Shown: piece after piece, positions 18,081 through 25,221 of the stretch | Layout of the letters: the number at the start of each line of letters is the position of its first letter | Numbering within the stretch: position 1 is the stretch's first letter | Source: an uncultured Bacteroidota bacterium | GTDB lineage: Bacteria > Bacteroidota > Bacteroidia > Flavobacteriales > Flavobacteriaceae | Direction of reading: 5' to 3' | Assembly (NCBI GenBank): GCA_913062555.1 | Contig: CAJXVU010000002.1 | Location: 1-64,000 of the forward strand | Length of the DNA stretch: 64,000 nt | Translations under genes and position numbers: made by a program | Notes under the pieces: generated by a model | What the model was told of the DNA's origin: nothing | The model's database searches: none | What the model saw: only the letters and a program-made list of their open reading frames with translations

Positions 18081-18575
18081 TTGAGTACCGACTTTTATAC
18101 ATCATCGATTTTACCCTATTCCGGAATAATTATCAAAATATGTAGGGCCTATACCGATTCGCAAGAAGATTTCGAAGATTATTATCAAGAGGTCTGTTTG
18201 CAGATTTGGAGAAGTAGAGAACGATTTCGTGGAGATTCTAAGTGGTCGACATGGATCTATAGGTTGTCCTTGAATATTTGTTTGACATTAATCAAGAAAA
18301 AGAAAAAAAACAAACAGCATTATTCTTCAAATTACGAAAGACCATTAGAAGCAACCGAAGATAATCATGCATTCTCAGACGAATCTCTGAATTTGTTATA
18401 TGATGCTATCAAGAAGTTATCTGATATTGATAGAGCCGTAATTTTACTTTATTTAGAAGAAAAGCCAAATATGGAGATTGCAGAAATTATTGGGACAAGT
18501 CCAAACAATATTGGGGTACGCATTAATAGAATTAAAGAACGTTTAAAAAAAATATTAGATGGGAAAATCAATTGA
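18081..18575 (+). CDS. ECF RNA polymerase sigma factor
   Basis: A group 4 sigma factor of 164 residues. Region 2 spans about residues 8-75 (YTDSQEDFEDYYQEVCLQIW, then FRGDSKWSTWIYRLSLNICL) and region 4 about residues 105-160 (LSDIDRAVILLYLEEK, then MEIAEIIGTSPNNIGVRINR). The start is TTG: the in-frame stop at 18042 lies just upstream and no ATG or GTG occurs before the conserved region. The next gene overlaps its end by 17 nt and encodes a membrane protein, so that protein is the likely anti-sigma partner. Targets are unknown. Confidence 0.9.
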   Translation: MSTDFYTSSILPYSGIIIKICRAYTDSQEDFEDYYQEVCLQIWRSRERFRGDSKWSTWIYRLSLNICLTLIKKKKKNKQHYSSNYERPLEATEDNHAFSDESLNLLYDAIKKLSDIDRAVILLYLEEKPNMEIAEIIGTSPNNIGVRINRIKERLKKILDGKIN

Positions 18576-19200
18576 ATCCATTTGGAAAGACGGGTTTTTG
18601 AAAGACGATCAATTAGTGGTGCCTAAACTGAATGACCTTTACAATCAAAAATCAATACATATCATTGATAAAATACTCAGAATGGGGAAGTACAATCTGA
18701 TTTATTTAGTGGTATTAGCTGCATTTTTTTTAGTAATGGGAGTACTTATAGGAGCGACTTATTTAGGGCTGTTTTTGTGCATATTAATAGTTGCTCATAT
18801 CGTACTTGCACTAAAGCATGTTAAACAATTAAGGGAAATTGATAAGTTTGTGAATAGCTATCAATATATTAAAAGTTTTGATAATTGGTTACAGAATTCT
18901 ATTTCCGAATTTATGTTGTTTAGTCGTTTTTTTTACCCCTTATTTTTTCTTTCATTTGTGATACAAGGACGATTTACTGAAGATGGAGATGCACTTATAA
19001 ATGTATTAATTTCTAAAGTTCCTGATACAACTTTGGTGTTTGGAATTCCGCTATTTTTGCTTGTTGCTGTGATGTTATTTGCAGGGTTATTAGCAGTTTT
19101 TGGAGGCCTACTTTATAAATTAGACCTAAATATTGTGTATGGTCGAGTACTTAGAAAATTAAAGGAAATAATTACTGATATGGAGGAGCTCAGACGTTAA
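18559..19200 (+). CDS. Four-helix membrane protein, candidate anti-sigma partner
   Basis: A 213-residue protein with no recognised family. It has a soluble N-terminal part of about 45 residues (IESIWKDGFLKDDQLVVPKL) and four hydrophobic helices, around residues 48-70, 72-88, 118-138 and 155-180, ending in a charged helix. The ATG lies 17 nt before the stop of the ECF sigma gene, so translation is probably coupled. Coupling and a cytoplasmic head in front of membrane helices are what one expects of an ECF anti-sigma factor, but no zinc-binding ASD motif (HxxxCxxC) is present. The assignment is inference from position. Confidence 0.75.
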   Translation: MGKSIESIWKDGFLKDDQLVVPKLNDLYNQKSIHIIDKILRMGKYNLIYLVVLAAFFLVMGVLIGATYLGLFLCILIVAHIVLALKHVKQLREIDKFVNSYQYIKSFDNWLQNSISEFMLFSRFFYPLFFLSFVIQGRFTEDGDALINVLISKVPDTTLVFGIPLFLLVAVMLFAGLLAVFGGLLYKLDLNIVYGRVLRKLKEIITDMEELRR

Positions 19201-19305
19201 AAAACAAATGTCATAGTCTATATCTTTAGACGGGCCTACGAAAAAAACATAATCATATCAATGGGACATTAAACCCACTGTTGGAATTAAATAAGACTAA
19301 ATAAA

Positions 19306-19770
19306 ATGAATATTGAAAAACTAAAAATAAGACAAAGTACCTCACATAATTCAAAGCTTACAAAGGCTTATCATAAAATGGATAATATAATTGATGCCTT
19401 GCAGAAAAAAGAAATTTCTCAAAATATTTGGAATGTAATTAATACAGATATTAAAATGATCAATGCTTTTATAGGTACAGAAAAAGCATTAATCAAAACA
19501 CTTAGAAAAACAGCTGTCAAGATTTTAAAATTTGTTGAGGAGGAGCTTCAATACGTATCTAAACACCACTATAGAAATCAATGGATGGCTTTAGGAATAG
19601 CTGTATTTGGAGTCACATTAGGGACTGTTTTTTCATCAATATTGGACAATTATAGTTTTATGAGTATTGGAATCCCTATTGGAATGGTAATAGGAATGTC
19701 CTATGGAACTACCCTAGATAAAAAGGCAGAAGCCGATGGTAAGCAGTTAGAACTCGTTTGTGAAAGTTAA
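19306..19770 (+). CDS. Small membrane protein of unknown function
   Basis: A 154-residue protein. The first 95 residues are predicted helical and lysine-rich, with coiled-coil-like spacing (KLTKAYHKMDNIIDALQKKE). Two glycine-rich hydrophobic helices follow at about 98-115 and 121-137 (WMALGIAVFGVTLGTVFSS and IGIPIGMVIGMSYG), then a short polar tail. No family is recognised. It lies 105 nt after the presumptive anti-sigma gene in the same direction and may belong to that transcription unit. Confidence 0.65.
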   Translation: MNIEKLKIRQSTSHNSKLTKAYHKMDNIIDALQKKEISQNIWNVINTDIKMINAFIGTEKALIKTLRKTAVKILKFVEEELQYVSKHHYRNQWMALGIAVFGVTLGTVFSSILDNYSFMSIGIPIGMVIGMSYGTTLDKKAEADGKQLELVCES

Positions 19771-19869
19771 GAAGAATAAGTCACGAATAACATACATACT
19801 ATTAGCTTCGAATATTTTATAAGAAAGCTATGTTGACTTTTTTGCGTAAATAAAATGGTGTTTTATTTA

Positions 19870-19877
19870 TATATTTG
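19870..19877 (+). promoter_or_regulatory. TAnnTTTG -7 box for the acylase gene
   Basis: TATATTTG, exact consensus, 27 nt before the ATG at 19905; a TTTG at 19841-19844 is somewhat far for a -33 element. Confidence 0.5.
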
Positions 19878-19904
19878 AGATAATATAATAAGTAAACCAC
19901 CACC

Positions 19905-22082
19905 ATGAAACACATTTATATTCTCTTTATTCTTGTATTATTTTCTTGTACTCCAAAAGAAAAAACACCCACTGAAACAGAACGTTGGCAACAACGTGCT
20001 GAGAACACAGAAATTATTAGAGACGATTTTGGAGTCCCACATATTTATGGAAAAACTGATGCCGACGCCGTATTTGGATTGCTTTATGCACAGTGTGAAG
20101 ACGATTTCAATCGGGTTGAGCAAAATTATATTTGGGCCATTGGTAGGCTTGCAGAAGTAGAAGGAGAACAAGCACTTTATAGCGATTTAAGAGCAAAACT
20201 CTATATGACCAAGCAAGAAGCTATTGACAACTTTGAAAATAGCCCTGATTGGTTACAGGATTTGTGTGTAGCTTTTGCCGATGGAATTAACTTTTATCTA
20301 TCTGAACATCCCGAAATCACTCCGAAACTGTTAACTCATTTTGAGCCATGGATGCCAATGTACTTTAGTGAGGGCTCAATAGGAGGGGATATTGAACGTG
20401 TTTCCACACGGAAAATAAAGGATTTTTACGATCGTTCAAATACGGAATTAGCCATAGTGGATGACGGCCTAATTCGTCTTGAAGATAATGAACCTAGAGG
20501 CTCTAACGGTTTCGCTATTGCCGGCAGCCGGACAGCATCAGGTAATGCCATGTTACTTATTAATCCACATACGTCTTTCTTTTTTAGAGGGGAAGTACAC
20601 ATGGTTAGTGAAGAAGGATTGAATGCTTATGGTGCTGTGACTTGGGGACAGTTTTTCGTTTATCAAGGATTTAACGATAAAACAGGTTGGATGCATACCT
20701 CTACAGGGACCGATATTATAGATGAATTTGAAGAAACCATTCAAGAAACTAACGAGGGATTTACCTATAAATATGGCGAAGAACAAAGAGCAATAAGAAC
20801 CAACAATGTCACTTTAAAGTATCGTAATGACCACGGCGTAAAAGAGCGCAACTTTACAACATATCGTACACATCGTGGTCCAATTACACATGCCAATGGA
20901 GATAAATGGGTAACAACTTCAATGATGTGGAGTCCAGTAAAAGCCTTAGAACAGTCGTTTATTAGAACTAAGAATTCTAATCATGAAGAATTTTACAAAA
21001 TGATGGATATCCGTACCAATTCTTCAAACAATACCGTATATGCTGATGCCGATGGCAATATTGCCTATTATCATGGTAATTTTATTCCTAAACGAAATGT
21101 GAAATTTGATTATACAAAAGCAGTTGATGGCAGTAACCCTGAAACGGATTGGAATGGTTTGCATGATTTAACCGATAATATCTTTGTATTTAATCCAGAT
21201 AATGGTTGGATTCAGAATTGTAATTCAACACCATTTACTTCAGCGGGAACCAATAGCCCTAAGCGTGAAGATTATCCGAACTATATGACTTCATATCCAG
21301 AAAATTATAGAGGAATTCATGCCATACCATTGTTAGATAAAGCCCAAGATCTTACTCTGGATAGGTTAATCGAATTAGCATACGATCCTTATTTACCAGG
21401 TGCAGATCAATTAATTGCAGGCTTAGTGGAAGCTTATGAAATACAAGGGGTCACAAATAATGAGCTTCGAGATGCGGCTGAATTATTAAAAAAATGGAAT
21501 TTTAAAGTTTCTATAACTTCCATAGAAATGACTTTAGCTCAGTTTTATTTACGAGCTTATCTCAGATCAGGAAAAGTGACTCGAGAATTGGGTTTCATGG
21601 CAGCGATGCAATATATGTCCTCCGAATCAGATCCTAAAGAGCGGCTAGAAGTGTTTGCACAAAGTGTAGAACAGATAAAGATAGATTTTGGCTCATGGAA
21701 AACGCAGTGGGGAGAATTTAATCGTTATCAACGAAACAATGGAGCAATTAGGCAAGAATTCAACGATAGCCTACCAAGTATTGGAGTAGGTATGGCATCC
21801 GGCTCCTGGGGCGCATTGGCCTCATTTGGAACACGAAAGGGAAAAAATACCAAACGTCAATATGGAACTTCAGGCAATAGTTTTGTGGCGGTTGTAGAAT
21901 TTGGAGAAAAAGTTACAGCAAAAACCTTATTGGCTGGTGGGCAAAACGGCAATCCTGATTCTAAACATTTTGATGACCAGTCACAGCGTTACGCCGATAG
22001 TGAATTTAAGACTGTAGCTTATTATCGGGAAGACGTACTTAAAAAAGCAACAGCTACATATCATCCGGGAAAAGAGGATTAA
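19905..22082 (+). CDS. Penicillin acylase family (S45) lipoprotein
   Basis: N-terminal nucleophile hydrolase cutting amide bonds, such as those of acyl-homoserine lactones or other acylated amines. A lipoprotein signal is visible (MKHIYILFILVLFSC, lipid-bearing Cys15). The opening EIIRDDFGVPHIYGKTDADA matches the alpha-subunit start of the family. The autoprocessing site is RGSNGFAIAG near residue 200, with Ser as the new N-terminal nucleophile. The beta-chain block NSSNNTVYADADGNIAYYHG is also family-typical, and the 725-residue length is normal. Processing in the periplasm yields alpha and beta chains. Quorum quenching is possible but the substrate cannot be read from sequence. Confidence 0.9.
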   Translation: MKHIYILFILVLFSCTPKEKTPTETERWQQRAENTEIIRDDFGVPHIYGKTDADAVFGLLYAQCEDDFNRVEQNYIWAIGRLAEVEGEQALYSDLRAKLYMTKQEAIDNFENSPDWLQDLCVAFADGINFYLSEHPEITPKLLTHFEPWMPMYFSEGSIGGDIERVSTRKIKDFYDRSNTELAIVDDGLIRLEDNEPRGSNGFAIAGSRTASGNAMLLINPHTSFFFRGEVHMVSEEGLNAYGAVTWGQFFVYQGFNDKTGWMHTSTGTDIIDEFEETIQETNEGFTYKYGEEQRAIRTNNVTLKYRNDHGVKERNFTTYRTHRGPITHANGDKWVTTSMMWSPVKALEQSFIRTKNSNHEEFYKMMDIRTNSSNNTVYADADGNIAYYHGNFIPKRNVKFDYTKAVDGSNPETDWNGLHDLTDNIFVFNPDNGWIQNCNSTPFTSAGTNSPKREDYPNYMTSYPENYRGIHAIPLLDKAQDLTLDRLIELAYDPYLPGADQLIAGLVEAYEIQGVTNNELRDAAELLKKWNFKVSITSIEMTLAQFYLRAYLRSGKVTRELGFMAAMQYMSSESDPKERLEVFAQSVEQIKIDFGSWKTQWGEFNRYQRNNGAIRQEFNDSLPSIGVGMASGSWGALASFGTRKGKNTKRQYGTSGNSFVAVVEFGEKVTAKTLLAGGQNGNPDSKHFDDQSQRYADSEFKTVAYYREDVLKKATATYHPGKED

Positions 22083-22283
22083 TTATAGTTTGTTTTATTC
22101 CGAGCTGAAAAAAGGAAGTCTGAGGTCGAGATATAAAGCGAATTAAATAATTAATCTTTAAGACATATTCACAAATTAAGAAACGCGATACCTGGAAAAC
22201 AATTGGTTTATTTGACTTTTAAATATAGCGGTGTATTATTGATGAATGATAAAGCGGAAAAACTTTAGTTAATTTTCAATAAA

Positions 22284-22319
22284 AATCCCACGAGTTTATG
22301 AGACATAACTCATGGGATT
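22284..22319 (-). terminator. Terminator of the second repeat-protein gene
   Basis: An imperfect hairpin, AATCCCA-c-GAGTT pairing with AACTC-a-TGGGATT, with one mismatch and one bulge. On the minus strand it is followed by TTTTTATT. Confidence 0.65.
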
Positions 22320-22358
22320 CAACTAACCAACCAAATTAGTAGGTTATGAACAAAATTT

Positions 22359-23033
22359 TTATTGTGATCTTGATCTTCTATTTTTCTTTGATTTATTTCC
22401 TTTTTTGTAATAATAATCATCACGATCATTTTCTTGCCAATCGTCACGTTCATTCCATTTATTATCAAAATGTGATGTAGAGCATCCTGAAGTCCCACAA
22501 AAACCACAACCTTGATTGCTATAATTTACTTGGCCTTTGATACTCATCAAGCCTCCTCTTCTGTTATACTGTAAGCGGAGACCTCCAACTTGTTTTAATT
22601 TGCGGTGTTGGTATCTCATGTATACAGAGCCAATTCTTTTTACACGGCCATGGGCATCATAATTAACAAATATATTTCCAACACGACGAACACGTCCATA
22701 CCTATCATGAGAGATATAGACACCTCTTGTACGTTTATAATCTACTCTAACTCCTGGTGAACCATAACGACTATTATTTGAACCATAGCGAGATCTGTTT
22801 TTTCTTTTATAATTATTGGAATAACCAGAGCTTCTATCAGTATTAAAATCAAATTCTCCGTTTTGGAAAACCAAAAATTCAATCCCGCGCTCTACAAACA
22901 TAATTGGTTGTGCAAAACGATAATTATTAATACTATTTTTATTTGTATGGTTTGAGTCGGAAGTTAATTTTGCAGCTGTTGCATATGTTACACTTAGTAA
23001 CATTGTTGCTAATACTAAAGTAATTTTTTTCAT
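22359..23033 (-). CDS. Secreted YD-like repeat protein (paralogue of 16679-17824)
   Basis: A 224-residue secreted protein. Signal peptide MKKITLVLATMLLSVTYATA; then IMFVERGIEFLVFQNGEFDF, clearly the same block as in the paralogue; a Ser/Arg/Tyr-rich linker; and four consecutive units of about 16 residues (about 107-170) such as HDRYGRVRRVGNIFV, NYDAHGRVKRIGSVYM, YQHRKLKQVGGLRL and QYNRRGGLMSIKGQV. These recall YD (RHS-type) or MORN-like beta repeats but match neither exactly. A cysteine cluster CGFCGTSGC and an acidic/basic tail follow. It has a sigma-54-like promoter and its own terminator. Function unknown. Confidence 0.75.
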   Translation of the reverse strand: MKKITLVLATMLLSVTYATAAKLTSDSNHTNKNSINNYRFAQPIMFVERGIEFLVFQNGEFDFNTDRSSGYSNNYKRKNRSRYGSNNSRYGSPGVRVDYKRTRGVYISHDRYGRVRRVGNIFVNYDAHGRVKRIGSVYMRYQHRKLKQVGGLRLQYNRRGGLMSIKGQVNYSNQGCGFCGTSGCSTSHFDNKWNERDDWQENDRDDYYYKKGNKSKKNRRSRSQ

Positions 23034-23099
23034 AGTTAAAATGTTTAAGTTAATGCCTACTCATTTAGCTTTTCGGCTTCCGCTATAGGTTATAGACTT

Positions 23100-23116
23100 T
23101 TCAATTGTCGTGCCAA
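23100..23116 (-). promoter_or_regulatory. Sigma-54-like (-24/-12) promoter
   Basis: Minus strand TTGGCACGACAATTGAA (23116-23100): TGGCACG, N4, TTGA. As at 17859-17875, it matches RpoN consensus except the C after TTG. Leader of about 60 nt to the ATG at 23033. Confidence 0.55.
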
Positions 23117-23206
23117 AAATGTAAGTAATTGATTATGAGGAATAATGAAATTGAATCGTGAGTATGTTAAAAATTAATTCTATTTTTATGCAAACTAATC
23201 ACAACA

Positions 23207-24319
23207 ATGGGTACCAATACAGATATTAGCTCTAATTCTGAAAATGGCGATGATATAGATTATACATTAGAATCTAATATTGAAACATGTAAAAACTGCG
23301 AAATAGATCACGAAGCTGGTTTTCAATTTTGCCCACATTGTGGCCAACAATCCGATGAAGATCTTACCGTTGGTGTTCTTTTTTATAATACAATTAGTAA
23401 TTATTTTTCCTTCGATGCCCGCTTTTTAAAAAGTTTTATTCCATTAATGCTGAAACCTGGTATATTGGCCAAGCGGTTTGTTAGTGGGAAACGCCTATTA
23501 TACCTGCACCCTGCGCAGATGTATTTATTTATTTCGGTAGTGTTTTTCTTTATGTACTCTTTTAAAATTAGAGAGTACAGTCAAAAGGTCGACGATGTTA
23601 TTGGGAAGGGCTTTGCATTGGAACAAAATGATTCAATAAATATCTTTGAAGTTGATAGTGCTCAAGTTGCTAAATTGACACAGCCACTATTAAATAATCC
23701 TAATATCGTTACAGGGATTAGTGAAGCCGAGCTTAAAGCGCTTGATTCTACATTAAATATGCCCGTTAAAAATAATTTGAATTTTGGTTATGATACGGTC
23801 AAATTAGACTCTCTAATAGACGCAGGTGCTCCAGAAATGGAACGCTTAAAATTATTAGGAATGAAGGAGGATGCTGGGTTTTTTAAAAAAGCATTTTATA
23901 GGCAGTGGCTCAAATTTCATCAAAATAAAGGCGTTGGAATATTGGATGCATTGTTTGATAGTATTCCCATTTCACTGTTTATTTTGTTACCAATTTTTGC
24001 ATTGATATTTAAAGTGTTTTATTGGCGTCGTGGGAGATTTGCACACCATTTGGTGTTTAGTTTTTATTATTTCTCCTTTTTGTTTGTAGTCTTGACCGTT
24101 ATATTGGGTGTAAATTATATATGGGAAATTCCCGATTGGATAGATTTCTTGATTATGCTGTCCACGTTTTTGTATTTAATCATCGCGGTTAGAAATTATT
24201 ACGAACAGAACTTTTTTATTAGTTTAATCAAAGTATCCTTGATAACCTTTGTGTATTTGTCGTTTGTAGTACCTATTGCAATAGGGATAATGATGGCGCT
24301 ATCGTTCTTGTCCTATTAA
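23207..24319 (+). CDS. DUF3667 domain membrane protein with N-terminal zinc ribbon
   Basis: A 370-residue protein. A zinc ribbon CKNCEIDHEAGFQFCPHCG lies at about residues 28-46; then comes the DUF3667 block (FYNTISNYFSFDARFLKS, then LKPGILAKRFVSGKR, then YLHPAQMYLFISVVFFF). The first transmembrane helix is near residue 105, a soluble loop of about 125 residues follows, and three or four helices lie towards the C-terminus. The family is conserved in Bacteroidota and its role is unknown. It stands as a single gene, convergent with 24352-25047. A near-consensus TATTTTTA lies upstream at 23181-23188. Confidence 0.88.
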   Translation: MGTNTDISSNSENGDDIDYTLESNIETCKNCEIDHEAGFQFCPHCGQQSDEDLTVGVLFYNTISNYFSFDARFLKSFIPLMLKPGILAKRFVSGKRLLYLHPAQMYLFISVVFFFMYSFKIREYSQKVDDVIGKGFALEQNDSINIFEVDSAQVAKLTQPLLNNPNIVTGISEAELKALDSTLNMPVKNNLNFGYDTVKLDSLIDAGAPEMERLKLLGMKEDAGFFKKAFYRQWLKFHQNKGVGILDALFDSIPISLFILLPIFALIFKVFYWRRGRFAHHLVFSFYYFSFLFVVLTVILGVNYIWEIPDWIDFLIMLSTFLYLIIAVRNYYEQNFFISLIKVSLITFVYLSFVVPIAIGIMMALSFLSY

Positions 24320-24351
24320 AGTTTGACTTTTGGGTTTCGTTTTCTAAATGA

Positions 24352-25047
24352 TTAATTAAGAGTTATTTTGGTTAACTCGCTATACCCCATGAGCTTTCCT
24401 TTTTTGTTATAAGATTCAGACCGGACTAACCCTGTGTTTTCGGCATACCATTCTTTAGATGATCCCCGCACTCTTATCATCATTTTAGTACTCACTTTTT
24501 GAGATATAATAATGCATTTAAAGCTCCCGGCCGGGGTTACTAGTTCTTCTTTGCCCTCTACAATTCGTTCAGTAACTAATACTGTCATTTTAAACATTGC
24601 TATAGCCCCTGTCCCTACTTTAACCATAAGAGAACCATCTTCTAGTGAACTGCCTGAAGGACTGTTAAACGAAGGAATCTCAAACTTTGAAGCATCAACA
24701 GTTACTTCCATGTTTTCATAAGCTTTTAAGGCACCTCCATCCATTTTCACAGCCATGTCAAATTCAAATTTTCCATTGCTACACTTGGCATCAAATGTAT
24801 TGGTGTATATTTCTTCGTCTTTTGTGTCGTATGTAATGGTTTTAATAGTGAAGGTGATTTCATTAGCGTTTTCAACTTTATTTACAAGCTCATGAACAAT
24901 TCTTCCAGTAGGTTTCCCTTTAGCACTGTAGTTCGTGATTTCCCATACGCTGCCTTTGTCAACAGGAACATAGGGTTCACAATTTGTTTGAGCATATCCA
25001 ACACTTAAAAATAGCACGAATCCAATAAATAACACAAATGTTTTCAT
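24352..25047 (-). CDS. Secreted TapB/DUF3108-like protein
   Basis: A 231-residue protein with signal peptide MKTFVLFIGFVLFLSVGYAQ. The mature protein opens CEPYVPVDKGSVWEITNYSA and continues with repeated beta strands; the blocks ELVTPAGSFKCIIISQKV and WYAENTGLVRSESYNKKGKL are typical of the TapB/DUF3108-like group of periplasmic beta-barrel (lipocalin-like) proteins found widely in Bacteroidota. The function is unknown. It is not obviously in an operon: its neighbours are convergent DUF3667 and the uvrA gene 170 nt beyond. Confidence 0.7.
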   Translation of the reverse strand: MKTFVLFIGFVLFLSVGYAQTNCEPYVPVDKGSVWEITNYSAKGKPTGRIVHELVNKVENANEITFTIKTITYDTKDEEIYTNTFDAKCSNGKFEFDMAVKMDGGALKAYENMEVTVDASKFEIPSFNSPSGSSLEDGSLMVKVGTGAIAMFKMTVLVTERIVEGKEELVTPAGSFKCIIISQKVSTKMMIRVRGSSKEWYAENTGLVRSESYNKKGKLMGYSELTKITLN

Positions 25048-25221
25048 TTTATACGGTTTTAGTTATTATTACTATGACCAATAACCGTTAGAAGATTTTC
25101 ACGAAGTAGAAGGCAATATAATTTGAAATATAAAGATAAATCAAATCTTATTAATGGAAGCCAATAACGAGGTTAAATTTTGATTATTAGCTATTTACGT
25201 TTGAAAATTATGTAATTTAAG

